Part shown: positions 15,549 through 22,035 of the stretch, piece by piece
Layout of the letters: each line of letters starts with the position of its first letter
How positions within the stretch are numbered: the first letter of the stretch is position 1
IMG/VR virus record: IMGVR_UViG_3300032282_004864
Location: 1-24,484 of that record
Length of the DNA stretch: 24,484 nucleotides
Strand: one strand, 5' to 3'
From: a virus
The notes under the pieces: model-generated
What the model was told of the DNA's origin: nothing
The model's input: only the letters and a program-made list of their open reading frames with translations
Database searches by the model: none
Program-made: the position numbers and the translations under genes

Positions 15549-15754
15549 AGATCGAAGACCTGAACAAAGTGCTGGCGCTGGGGATGCAGGCCGTGGCCAC
15601 GTATCGGAACTTGCGGGATCAGCTGCGGGCCGTGCAGCCGGACGCCCAGGGCCTGGTGGACGATGCCGAACTGATCCAGATGCTGGGGGCCGAAGCGAAG
15701 GCCCTGGAAGATCACGCGGCGGCCGTGCTGCAGAAACACGGCGGCGCAGCGTAA
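15545..15754 (+). CDS. small helical protein at end of lysis region
   Basis: This 69-residue protein starts at GTG 15545, overlapping the upstream stop in GTGA, with a G-rich ribosome site (GGGGGGG) about eight bases before. It reads as two or three helices (NKVLALGMQAVATYRNLRDQ, DAELIQMLGAEAKALEDHAA) with no membrane segment or Cys. I recognise no family. Coupling to the holin/lipoprotein ORF suggests a lysis accessory or a minor virion protein. It is the last gene of the late block; promoter 1 follows. Confidence 0.6.
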   Translation: MKIEDLNKVLALGMQAVATYRNLRDQLRAVQPDAQGLVDDAELIQMLGAEAKALEDHAAAVLQKHGGAA

Positions 15755-15812
15755 CGAAGAAGCCGGGCCAGGTGGTCCGGCGCTGCCAGGCGCAGAAGAT
15801 GAAAACGCCCTG

Positions 15813-15829
15813 GCTGATCTGGGATCAGC
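15813..15829 (+). other. short inverted repeat in intergenic gap
   Basis: GCTGATC (15813-15819) pairs with GATCAGC (15823-15829) around TGG. It sits between the last late gene and promoter 1. No U-tract follows, so a terminator is only a weak possibility; with a loop of three bases it could also be a dyad protein-binding site. Confidence 0.25.
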
Positions 15830-15871
15830 TGGGGAATTCGTCCAACGTCCTGGGCCTGGCAGCATTTAATA

Positions 15872-15911
15872 CAAAAAAGACTTGACGGCCCGCACCACCA
15901 GGCAGTAATCT
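15872..15911 (+). promoter_or_regulatory. promoter 1 (sigma70-type, repeated module)
   Basis: An A-tract (AAAAAAGAC) is followed by -35 TTGACG at 15882-15887, an 18-base spacer, and -10 TAATCT at 15906-15911. The predicted transcript start is near 15918. The same A-tract plus TTGAC, with the same 18-base spacing to TAAT(C/G)T, occurs twice more (18670 and 21969). It drives the block of tiny genes from 15964. Confidence 0.8.
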
Positions 15912-15920
15912 GGACACGTT

Positions 15921-15938
15921 CCTGGCAATGACGCCAGG
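15921..15938 (+). other. leader stem-loop after promoter 1
   Basis: CCTGGC (15921-15926) pairs with GCCAGG (15933-15938) around the loop AATGAC. It starts nine bases after the -10 box, near the 5' end of the predicted RNA. A related stem-loop (loop AATGAG) lies in leader 3. It may stabilise the RNA or bind a regulator. Confidence 0.4.
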
Positions 15939-15963
15939 GCATCACCGGATAGGACGGCACAGC

Positions 15964-16422
15964 ATGAACACTTCAGAACGCATTCCCCCAGCAGTCAATG
16001 ATCACCAGGTGGGCCGGGATTTCATCCTGGGCGGCCGGGCCATCTTTACGCTGACGGGGCGCACCACCCGGTTCACGTATCGCGTGGACAAAGTGGACGG
16101 CCAGGGCGGGCGTCCGGTCTTCTTCGTGAAGCTGCTGACCGGCCCGGACAACCTGCAGGATTACACCTACATGGGCATGGTGGATGCCACGAACGGGTTC
16201 GTGCGCCTGACGGCCCGCAGCACCTACCGGGAAGACTCCCTGCCGGTGGTGGCGATCCGCTGGGCGCTGCCGCAGTTGTTCGCGGGCCATGCGCTGCCTG
16301 CCGGGGCCAGCATCCTGCACGAAGGGCGCTGTGGCCGGTGCGGCCGGACGCTGACGGTGCCGGAATCTATCACCAGCGGGTTCGGCCCGGAATGCGCCAC
16401 AAAGATCGGGATGGTGGCGTGA
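15964..16422 (+). CDS. DUF6011-like protein with C-terminal zinc-binding motif
   Basis: This 152-residue protein starts at ATG 15964; GGATAGGACGGCAC upstream supplies the ribosome site and matches that of the gene at 22060. An earlier in-frame ATG (15928) lies in the leader stem-loop. The N-terminal part (FILGGRAIFTLTGRTTRFTY, YTYMGMVDATNGFVRLT) is beta-rich. The C-terminus, GRCGRCGRTLTVPESITSGF followed by GPECATKIG, is the C-x2-C...GxGPEC motif of small DUF6011-type modules common in phage and actinobacterial proteins. The domain role is unknown; zinc binding and nucleic acid contact are inferred. It is the first gene of promoter 1. Confidence 0.7.
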   Translation: MNTSERIPPAVNDHQVGRDFILGGRAIFTLTGRTTRFTYRVDKVDGQGGRPVFFVKLLTGPDNLQDYTYMGMVDATNGFVRLTARSTYREDSLPVVAIRWALPQLFAGHALPAGASILHEGRCGRCGRTLTVPESITSGFGPECATKIGMVA

Positions 16423-16424
16423 TC

Positions 16425-16598
16425 ATGCAGGATCAATTTGTGGCGGCGGGTGCGGGCGTGGCCGGTGTCGGCTGCGCCTGCTGCGGGCAGGCCATCGCCC
16501 TGGGCGACATGATCACAGATCGGAAGGTGATGAAGGGCGGGGAACTGGCCTACATCGAACTGGTGCACCAGGGGGGTGCAGCACGGTGCGGTCTGTGA
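16425..16598 (+). CDS. tiny Cys-pair protein
   Basis: This 57-residue protein starts at ATG 16425, or at GTG 16419, which would give a GTGA overlap with the preceding stop. The core VGCACCGQAIALGDMI has one CxxC pair, with a last Cys near the end (AARCGL), so zinc binding would need a third or fourth ligand such as His (LVHQ). The pattern CxxCG..I..GD resembles one knuckle of a treble clef or zinc ribbon. Function is unknown. It belongs to a run of tightly overlapping genes. Confidence 0.6.
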   Translation: MQDQFVAAGAGVAGVGCACCGQAIALGDMITDRKVMKGGELAYIELVHQGGAARCGL

Positions 16599-16810
16599 TG
16601 ATCCAGGAAGAAGTGAACGGCTGGGCCGTGGTCAGCGGGGACGAAACGCTGGCCACGACGAAGACGGCCGTGGACGCCCTGGCGTTCGTGAAGAAGCGGG
16701 ACGCGGACCTGGCGATGGCGGCGGGGCGGAACGTCCTGACCGTGGTGCACTGGCATACTACCAGCAGCATCGGTGCCCGGATCGTGCGGGCCGTGGCGGG
16801 TGCACAGTAA
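16586..16810 (+). CDS. small protein of unknown function
   Basis: This is a 74-residue protein from GTG 16586, chosen for AGGGGGG nine bases upstream; ATG 16598 in a TGATG overlap with the previous stop is the alternative. The sequence (NGWAVVSGDETLATTKTAVD, ALAFVKKRD, LTVVHWHTTSSIGARIVRAV) is an alpha/beta fold with no Cys. No family is recognised. It is coupled to neighbours on both sides (TAATG at 16808-16812 starts the next gene), so it is probably co-translated in a fixed ratio. Confidence 0.6.
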   Translation: MRSVMIQEEVNGWAVVSGDETLATTKTAVDALAFVKKRDADLAMAAGRNVLTVVHWHTTSSIGARIVRAVAGAQ

Positions 16811-17037
16811 TGGCCTGCATGTGTGGCGCGGCCGACTGCCGAAACTGCCGGGATCTGACCGGCGAACCCGTGCGGGCCTGCGCCTGCTGCGATGCGGAAC
16901 TGGATCACATTGACGCAGCCCACGGGAACCTGGTGGTGGACGGTGATGGGGTGGCCTGGTGCTGGGATTGTTTCCGCGATGAATGCGAACATGCGAAGGA
17001 ACCGGCCAATGGTGGCCACGATACGGGAAGGGCGTGA
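16810..17037 (+). CDS. Cys-rich zinc-finger-like protein
   Basis: This 75-residue protein begins at ATG 16810, sharing an A with the previous stop (TAATG). It holds about ten Cys: MACMCGAADCRNCRDLTG, VRACACCDAELDHIDAAHG, and AWCWDCFRDECEHA. The pairs are spaced for two zinc sites: an N-terminal C-x4-C-x2-C group and a CACC...CWDC ribbon. Phage proteins like this often modulate host transcription or nucleases, but no specific family is recognised. The Asp/Glu-rich C-terminal half makes direct DNA binding less certain. Confidence 0.65.
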   Translation: MACMCGAADCRNCRDLTGEPVRACACCDAELDHIDAAHGNLVVDGDGVAWCWDCFRDECEHAKEPANGGHDTGRA

Positions 17038-17040
17038 ACT

Positions 17041-17328
17041 GTGAACCTGAAAATGAGCGAAGAAGCGGCGCGGCGGCTGGTGGTGCTGATCGAAGACAAC
17101 GAACAGCCGGGCGGCATCCTGGCCGACGTGGTGGACCAGGTGAAGATCGAACTGGACCGGAAGCGGGCGGCGCGGGCGGCGAAGCTGACGGTGGCCGAAA
17201 CGCAGATGCTGGCGCACCTGGTGAGCCGTGCGGACACCGGCCTGCAGCTGACGTATGGCGTGGCGGCCGGTGACCTGGTGGGCAAGCTGAAGCGGTTCCA
17301 GGAGAACGCAGAAAAGGGGGTTCGATGA
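17041..17328 (+). CDS. small helical protein of unknown function
   Basis: This 95-residue protein starts at GTG 17041, three bases after the previous stop, with AAGGGCG upstream; ATG 17053 is a second possibility. It is helical and charged (EEAARRLVVLIEDNEQPGGI, DQVKIELDRKRAARAAKLTV, LVGKLKRFQENAEKG). It lacks Cys, unlike its neighbours. No family is recognised. The next gene starts within its stop (ATGA at 17325), so the two are likely coupled. Confidence 0.6.
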   Translation: MNLKMSEEAARRLVVLIEDNEQPGGILADVVDQVKIELDRKRAARAAKLTVAETQMLAHLVSRADTGLQLTYGVAAGDLVGKLKRFQENAEKGVR

Positions 17329-17654
17329 TCCCGGCGGGCGTTCTGGTGGATCGTGACCTGGGCGACGAAGCCACGCTGATGGCCTACTGTGAGGCGGGCT
17401 GTCACGACGTGGCGCTATTCGACCAGCCGGGCCATGTGCACCGGCAGGCGTTCGTGATCGAAGGCGTGGAAGCCATGCACCAGCAGATGGGCCTGGGCGG
17501 GGTGGTGATCATCGCGGAATGCGAAGACTGCCAGGAACGGATCAGCGAACGGAACGCCGAACGGGCATATGAGGATTACCACGGCGGCAGCGGCCCGCAG
17601 ACGGCCGAAGAACGGCACCAGGCGGCATACGAGCAGAAGCGGGCGCTGCGATGA
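17325..17654 (+). CDS. small protein of unknown function
   Basis: This 109-residue protein starts at ATG 17325 with AAGGGGG four bases upstream and an ATGA overlap. The N-terminal half is alpha/beta with Cys and His (MAYCEAGCHDVALFDQPGHV, HRQAFVIEG), then CEDCQERISERNAERAYEDY with a CxxC pair. The C-terminal third is charged helix (AEERHQAAYEQKRALR). Zinc binding by the C-x3-C/H and C-x2-C residues is possible. I recognise no family. Confidence 0.6.
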   Translation: MIPAGVLVDRDLGDEATLMAYCEAGCHDVALFDQPGHVHRQAFVIEGVEAMHQQMGLGGVVIIAECEDCQERISERNAERAYEDYHGGSGPQTAEERHQAAYEQKRALR

Positions 17655-17815
17655 AGGGCCTGGTGGACGGTAAGGAACTGCGGTTCTACCTGGACGCCTA
17701 TCCACGCGATCATTCGGTGAATCGGCTGGCGCGGACGGTGCGGCGGTGGCAGATCCTGGCCTGGCTTGGCCTGGCGTTCGCTGTGGCGCTGGTGATGTTT
17801 GGGGTGCGGTTTTGA
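17651..17815 (+). CDS. small single-pass membrane protein
   Basis: This 54-residue gene starts at ATG 17651, coupled by ATGA to the stop at 17652-17654, and ends at TGA 17813-17815. The first half is polar and basic (MKGLVDGKELRFYLDAYPRD, then NRLARTVRRWQ). Residues 35-52 (ILAWLGLAFAVALVMFGV) form one hydrophobic helix with the Arg-rich part before it, predicting a cytoplasmic N-terminus. The role is unknown; phage early proteins of this type include superinfection-exclusion and membrane modulators, but that is inference. Confidence 0.65.
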   Translation: MKGLVDGKELRFYLDAYPRDHSVNRLARTVRRWQILAWLGLAFAVALVMFGVRF

Positions 17816-17826
17816 GCGGCCAGGGC

Positions 17827-18249
17827 ATGGGTGGGCTGCTGAGTCAGCAGGGCGGCGCGGCGCGGCTGATCGGGACCGTATGCCTGGACGAACAGCTGCG
17901 GCCTGGCCTGGTGACGAAGACAGACGGCAGCACCTGGGCAGGCGTGGCGCTGTCCTGGCACCAGGAACCAGGGCGGCGCTGGCTGACGGTGCGGCCGGTG
18001 CCGGTGGCGCGGACACTGCGGGAATACGTGCAGCACACTGATGATCAGCTGGGCCTGGTGGCGCTGTGGCAGCGGCAGATGCAGGTGATGCTGGGGCGCG
18101 GCGGCATGATCGACTGCCAGCGGTGCGGCAGGCAGCAGGGGGACGTGCACGGCCTGGACGGCACTGGCGGGATGATCGCGGTGCTGTGCCTGGCCTGCGG
18201 TGAAGTGGTGGAGTATTGGGGGCAGATGCCAGACGGGGCGGCGCGATGA
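17827..18249 (+). CDS. protein with C-terminal zinc ribbon
   Basis: I give ATG 17827 (140 residues); a TTG at 17812 overlapping the previous stop as TTGA would add five residues and may be the true coupled start. Residues 1-85 are alpha/beta (GGAARLIGTVCLDEQLRPGL, WAGVALSWHQEPGRRWLTV). Residues about 97-135 hold a ribbon: DCQRCGRQQGDVHGLDG then AVLCLACGEVVEYWG, giving C-x2-C...C-x2-C. Such ribbons bind zinc and often nucleic acid or RNA polymerase. No family is recognised. The next gene overlaps its stop as ATGA. Confidence 0.65.
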   Translation: MGGLLSQQGGAARLIGTVCLDEQLRPGLVTKTDGSTWAGVALSWHQEPGRRWLTVRPVPVARTLREYVQHTDDQLGLVALWQRQMQVMLGRGGMIDCQRCGRQQGDVHGLDGTGGMIAVLCLACGEVVEYWGQMPDGAAR

Positions 18250-18671
18250 TGAACCAGGACGAAATCGAACAGGCTGTGGAACAGGCCATGCGAAACCTGA
18301 CGCAGGAAACCAGGGCCGAAGTGGAAGTGGCAGCGGCGGCTGAGCCGATCCAGCTGCTGAAGGAACACCAGCGGCGCTATGCCTGCCAGGTGGCGAAGGA
18401 AGCGGCGGACGAAAAGCCGATGGGCAAACAGAGCCGATACCTGCGGGCCAGGTTTCTGCTGTATTCAGATCGGGCGGAACGGTCGTTCACGCGGGCGCTG
18501 GCGCTGGCGGAAATGGGCCAGGACGAAGCGGCCGAACTGATGAAGGCCCTGGACGAACGGGCAGTGGAACAGGCGATGGCGGGGCGGGCAGTGGACAGCG
18601 TAGGCGCGGCGGCGCGGGTGGCGCTGCGGCGCAGGATCCGCCTGGCGTTCGGCCTGGCCACGAAAGAATAA
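18246..18671 (+). CDS. helical protein of unknown function
   Basis: This 141-residue protein begins at ATG 18246 (ATGATGA overlap with the previous stop at 18247-18249). It is nearly all helix and strongly charged: NQDEIEQAVEQAMRNLTQET, EVEVAAAAEPIQLLKEHQRR, SRYLRARFLLYSDRAERSFT and AELMKALDERAVEQAMAG. It has one Cys. No family is recognised. Promoter 2 begins right at its stop codon (TAA 18669-18671 feeds the A-tract), so it closes the promoter 1 unit. Confidence 0.65.
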   Translation: MMNQDEIEQAVEQAMRNLTQETRAEVEVAAAAEPIQLLKEHQRRYACQVAKEAADEKPMGKQSRYLRARFLLYSDRAERSFTRALALAEMGQDEAAELMKALDERAVEQAMAGRAVDSVGAAARVALRRRIRLAFGLATKE

Positions 18672-18707
18672 AAAGACTTGACGGCCGAACAGCGTAGGCC
18701 GTAATCT
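18670..18707 (+). promoter_or_regulatory. promoter 2 (sigma70-type, repeated module)
   Basis: After AAAAAGAC come -35 TTGACG (18678-18683), an 18-base spacer, and -10 TAATCT (18702-18707). The spacer is bordered by an inverted repeat, ACGGCC (18681-18686) and GGCCGT (18697-18702), which could be an operator particular to this copy. The transcript would start near 18714, leaving a leader of about 68 bases before the DUF932 gene. Confidence 0.8.
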
Positions 18708-18729
18708 AGGCGGGTTCCACGGTGCTGGG

Positions 18730-18745
18730 CCGGTAAATGGACCGG
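18730..18745 (+). other. leader stem-loop after promoter 2
   Basis: CCGGT (18730-18734) pairs with ACCGG (18741-18745) around the loop AAATGG. It lies in the untranslated leader, 22 bases after the -10 box. It parallels the leader stem-loops of promoters 1 and 3, though the stem bases differ. Confidence 0.35.
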
Positions 18746-18781
18746 ACGCAGCCGGGGGAAACACGAAGGACGGATAGGACA

Positions 18782-19876
18782 ATGAAGGCAGGAAAAACAC
18801 TTCAGCAGATGGCGCAGGAACTGGAACGCCAGGTGGCCACCCGTAAGGATTACGTGGCCGACCAGGGCGCGGTCCAGGTGGACGTGATCGACGGGGAACT
18901 GATGCTGGCGGGCGTGAACGGCGGCCCGAAGGCGATTACGGCCCACGCCCATCTGCAGATGGCGGATCACCTGGTGATCCCGACCCGCTACTACCAGCGG
19001 ATGATGGCCGAACAGCCGAAGCTGCTGGCGGACAACGTGAACACCTGGCTGCACCAGGACGGCGGCAACAAACGCATGATCAGAACGCTGGACGGCAAGG
19101 TGCGGGCGTTTCTCTCACCGAAGTATCGCCCGCTGGATAACTTTGAACTGGCGAACGCGGTGCTGCCCACGCTGATCGAACACGGCGTGGAAATCGCCAG
19201 CTGCGAACTGACCGAAACCCGCATGTATATCAAGGGCATCCTGCCGGAACTTTCGGAAGAACTGCCGGAAGGCATGACCTGGGGCCAGGGCCATCAGATG
19301 GTGGGCCGGGACGGCCGCCTGGTGGCGGCGCTGACGATCAGCAACAGCGAAGTGGGCGCGGGCAGCCTGCGGGTGGAACCTGGCGTATTTACGACCTGGT
19401 GCACGAACCTGGCCGTGATGAAGCAGGCGGCCATGAAGAAATACCATGTGGGCCGGTCCAGCACGGCGGACGATGCCATGGAAATCTTCCGGGACGAAAC
19501 ACGCCAGGCGGATGATCGGGCGTTCTTCCTGAAGGTGCAGGACGTGGTGGGCGCGGCATTCAGCCGGGACCAGTTCCTGCTGGCCATCGCGCAGATCCGG
19601 GACGCAGCAAAGGATCCCATTCGTTCGGACGATCTGCCGAAGGTGGTGGAAATCACCGTGAAGGAACTGGCGCTGCCTTCGACCACGCAGAACAGCATCC
19701 TGAAGGCACTGGCCAGCGGCGGGGATCTGTCACGCTGGGGCCTGTCGTCAGCGATCACGCAGGTGGCCAATACGTTCCCGGATTACGAAGGGGCGACTGC
19801 CCTGGAACGTGCGGGCGGCGAAGTGCTGGCGCTGAATGGCAGAGGCTGGGACCAGATCAGCAATGCCGCAGCCTAG
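18782..19876 (+). CDS. DUF932 phage/plasmid-like protein
   Basis: This 364-residue protein starts at ATG 18782 (GGATAGGACA upstream, shared with the promoter 1 gene); the earlier ATG 18737 is inside the leader stem-loop. Features of DUF932 seen: NGGPKAITAHAHLQMADHLV, NVNTWLHQD, GKVRAFLSPKYRPLDNFELA, YIKGILPEL, and GVFTTWCTNLAVM with following helices. The family is common on plasmids and phages, sometimes near anti-restriction or recombination genes, but its biochemical activity is not established. No signal or membrane segment is present. It is the first gene of promoter 2, suggesting early strong expression, and is followed by a strong RNA hairpin. Confidence 0.85.
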   Translation: MKAGKTLQQMAQELERQVATRKDYVADQGAVQVDVIDGELMLAGVNGGPKAITAHAHLQMADHLVIPTRYYQRMMAEQPKLLADNVNTWLHQDGGNKRMIRTLDGKVRAFLSPKYRPLDNFELANAVLPTLIEHGVEIASCELTETRMYIKGILPELSEELPEGMTWGQGHQMVGRDGRLVAALTISNSEVGAGSLRVEPGVFTTWCTNLAVMKQAAMKKYHVGRSSTADDAMEIFRDETRQADDRAFFLKVQDVVGAAFSRDQFLLAIAQIRDAAKDPIRSDDLPKVVEITVKELALPSTTQNSILKALASGGDLSRWGLSSAITQVANTFPDYEGATALERAGGEVLALNGRGWDQISNAAA

Positions 19877-19888
19877 AACGGGGCAGAC

Positions 19889-19921
19889 GGCCGGGCCTGG
19901 GGGAAACCCCACGGCCCGGCC
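19889..19921 (+). terminator. strong GAAA-capped stem-loop after DUF932 gene
   Basis: GGCCGGGCCTGGGG (19889-19902) pairs with CCCCA, a bulged C, and GGCCCGGCC (19907-19921) around the tetraloop GAAA (19903-19906). That is 14 base pairs, nearly all GC, with a GNRA cap. No T run follows, so it is not a classical intrinsic terminator; attenuation, Rho-linked termination or 3'-end protection of the DUF932 mRNA are the options. Confidence 0.45.
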
Positions 19922-19964
19922 CGTGATCGACCTGGAAGGGCGTCCTGCCTAGTCCACGGGGGAC

Positions 19965-20216
19965 GTGTTCAAACGGGTGGCTATCATCGGGCGCGGGCGG
20001 CGGATCTTCTACAGGATCCTGGTGGTGCGGTTCCTGGACGGGAAGCAGCCAGCGCAGGCGGAAGTGCCGATAGGGAAGTGGTCAAAGTGCAGGGCCATCA
20101 CGGGCAGCCAGGCGCAGTTCTGGCTACAGGTAGACGGGCTAGTGCGGATCGGGATGGAAGCAGACGAAGCCAGGCGTTCGGTCCTGGCATGGGCGGCAGG
20201 ATCGGGGGACAAATGA
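19965..20216 (+). CDS. small basic protein of unknown function
   Basis: This is an 83-residue protein from GTG 19965. GGGGGA at 19958-19963 is too close to this codon, while GTG 19977 is slightly far, so the start is uncertain. The sequence is basic and beta-rich at the N-terminus (IIGRGRRIFYRILVVRFLDG), then AITGSQAQFWLQVDGLVRIG and a helix with MEADEARRSVLAWAAG. The AAA+ ATPase gene starts within its stop (ATGA at 20213), so it may be a partner or adaptor of that ATPase. No family is recognised. Confidence 0.55.
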   Translation: MFKRVAIIGRGRRIFYRILVVRFLDGKQPAQAEVPIGKWSKCRAITGSQAQFWLQVDGLVRIGMEADEARRSVLAWAAGSGDK

Positions 20217-21970
20217 AGACACGACTGGCGAAGGAATTGGTGGAAGGCACGGGCGGCATCACGGCCTGGAAGAAGTTCCTGGCGGCGGATCGGTTCGACT
20301 ACAAAGAACGGATCGACGTGAACCTGGCCGGGCTGACGAACGCCCAGCTGGACGCGATGCTGGCCCTAGTGGAGAAGGTAGCGAAGGCGAAGGACCGGCT
20401 GGGCCGGATGGCGAAATCCCTGCAGGTGGACGTGGCGAACTGGAAGCAGGCGCTGCTGTCACCGGAGAACGTGAAGGCGCGGGGCCTAAAGCAGTTTGAA
20501 GGCCTACTGCAGCAGTTCCTGCTGAAGCAGGCACCGGGCCAGCGGCTGTATAAGCGATCCGAAGGCGCGGCCGAAGGGGTGGACGCCTGGGAAGGATATT
20601 ACGTGTCCCAGGTGAAATACTGCGAACCAGATGGGCGCAACAATCGGGACAGTCCGCCCTGGGTGTCGATGTCGCTGGTGTTCGATGAATTGGGCCAGCT
20701 GTCGAAGACCGGCGAAACATTCCGGGACCAGGACGTGCGCGGGCGAACGGCGGCGGAAGTGCTGCTGATGCGCGGGTTCTGCGTCGAAACGGATGAACTG
20801 CTGGCGGCATATGAGCGGGACCGGGCGCGGTTTGTGAAGCTGCGGGACCAGATCGGGCTGCAGCTGTGGGCGGACGGCCAGGGGTTCGTGGCCAGGGTGG
20901 ACGGGAACGGCGAAAAACCCAGCAGCCAGCGGTCTGATCACAGCAGCCGGAATGAATGGCAATACGAATACCGACCGTTCCCGATGGCCCACGACGATGG
21001 CGGGCTGTCGAAGGTGGTGGTGGACGTGTTCCGGGAAGAAGACCGTGAACGCGAAACCGAAAAGGCACCGGATCCCTATTACTGGCGCAACGTGGCCGAT
21101 GGAGTGCTGACCGGTGACGAAACCGACGAAGACGCCCAGGCGCTGGTGAACGAAGACGGGGAAGTGCTGGGGCCGGTGGACGTGCCGGTTCACCCCACCA
21201 TGATCGTGTTCGATCTTCGGCGGCATCTGCGGATGTCGCTGCACGTTCGGCAGCTGGCGGATTACGAATTCGACCTACAGCTGGCGGATCGCCTGGTGCT
21301 GTCACCGGAACGGAAGCAGCTGGTGCGGATGCTGGTGGAAAGTAAGGCGGGCAGTTTCCGGGACATCGTGCGGGGGAAGACCGGCGGCGCTGTGATCCTG
21401 CTGGCCGGGCCACCTGGAACGGGGAAGACGCTGACGGCTGAAGTGTTCGCTGAGTCTGAAGGGCGGGCGCTGTATTCGGTCCAGTGCAGCCAGCTGGGGA
21501 TTTCACCGGAAGACCTGGAAGGGAACCTACTGAAGGCATTCAGCCGGGCGCGGCGCTGGAATGCCGTGATGCTGCTGGACGAGGCGGACGTATACGTGCG
21601 GCAGCGGTCTAATGATCTGATACAGAACGCCATCGTGGGCGTGTTCCTGCGGATGCTGGAATACCAGGATACGGTGCTGTTCCTGCTGACAAACCGGGCG
21701 GACGACGTGGACGACGCAGTGGCCAGCAGGTGCATGGCCAAGCTGACCTACAAAACGCCCAGCCTGGACGAACAGGTGCGGATCTGGCAGGTGCTGACAG
21801 TAGGCCAGGGCATGAGCCTGGACGATGCGGAAGTGCAGCAGATCGCGGACCAGAACCCCACGCTGTCGGGCCGTGACGTGAAGAACCTGCTGAAGCTGGC
21901 GGCGCTGGATCGTTCGGTGCCTTTGTCGGCTGATCGGGTGAAGTTCCTGCTGCAGTTCAAGCCAGCATAA
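20213..21970 (+). CDS. AAA+ ATPase with long N-terminal domain
   Basis: This 585-residue protein starts at ATG 20213, coupled by ATGA to the upstream gene. The N-terminal 300 residues are unrecognised and charged. Residues about 320-345 (VPVHPTMIVFDLRRHLRMSL) lead into the ATPase core: Walker A GPPGTGKT (399-406), Walker B MLLDEAD with D456 and E457, sensor 1 LLTNR with N494, and Arg506 in ASRC, followed by PSLDEQVRIWQVL and the lid helix SGRDVKNLLKLAA. All catalytic residues are kept. The stretch ALYSVQCSQLGISPEDLEGN and WNAVMLLDEADVYVRQR recalls an AAA group known from bacteria and fungi. A protein-remodelling or DNA-transaction role is inferred. Promoter 3 begins at its stop. Confidence 0.85.
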   Translation: MKTRLAKELVEGTGGITAWKKFLAADRFDYKERIDVNLAGLTNAQLDAMLALVEKVAKAKDRLGRMAKSLQVDVANWKQALLSPENVKARGLKQFEGLLQQFLLKQAPGQRLYKRSEGAAEGVDAWEGYYVSQVKYCEPDGRNNRDSPPWVSMSLVFDELGQLSKTGETFRDQDVRGRTAAEVLLMRGFCVETDELLAAYERDRARFVKLRDQIGLQLWADGQGFVARVDGNGEKPSSQRSDHSSRNEWQYEYRPFPMAHDDGGLSKVVVDVFREEDRERETEKAPDPYYWRNVADGVLTGDETDEDAQALVNEDGEVLGPVDVPVHPTMIVFDLRRHLRMSLHVRQLADYEFDLQLADRLVLSPERKQLVRMLVESKAGSFRDIVRGKTGGAVILLAGPPGTGKTLTAEVFAESEGRALYSVQCSQLGISPEDLEGNLLKAFSRARRWNAVMLLDEADVYVRQRSNDLIQNAIVGVFLRMLEYQDTVLFLLTNRADDVDDAVASRCMAKLTYKTPSLDEQVRIWQVLTVGQGMSLDDAEVQQIADQNPTLSGRDVKNLLKLAALDRSVPLSADRVKFLLQFKPA

Positions 21971-22007
21971 AAAAGACTTGACCGGTGCCCGCTGGCAGGC
22001 GTAATGT
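21969..22007 (+). promoter_or_regulatory. promoter 3 (sigma70-type, repeated module)
   Basis: AAAAAAGAC is followed by -35 TTGACC (21978-21983), an 18-base spacer and -10 TAATGT (22002-22007). The A-tract merges with the stop codon of the AAA+ gene, as at promoter 2 with its own upstream gene. The transcript would start near 22014 and carry a 46-base leader to ATG 22060. Confidence 0.75.
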
Positions 22008-22019
22008 TGATCCTGTCGG

Positions 22020-22035
22020 CGGGCAATGAGGCCCG
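22020..22035 (+). other. leader stem-loop after promoter 3
   Basis: CGGGC (22020-22024) pairs with GCCCG (22031-22035) around the loop AATGAG, almost the same loop as in leader 1 (AATGAC). It is twelve bases after the -10 box. Confidence 0.4.

Noticed and set aside
15813-15829. Intrinsic terminator ending the late block
   Set aside because: The stem is only seven pairs with a three-base loop, and no T run follows; kept only as a weak inverted repeat.
15538-15885. Alternative + frame over the 69-residue gene and the gap after it
   Set aside because: It overlaps promoter 1, and its translation is low-complexity Arg/Gly/Ala; the GTGA-coupled frame is better.
20259-21539. Antisense open frame of 426 codons opposite the AAA+ gene
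   Set aside because: Pro/Ser/Arg-rich shadow; the + strand has complete Walker A, Walker B and sensor motifs in the same bases.
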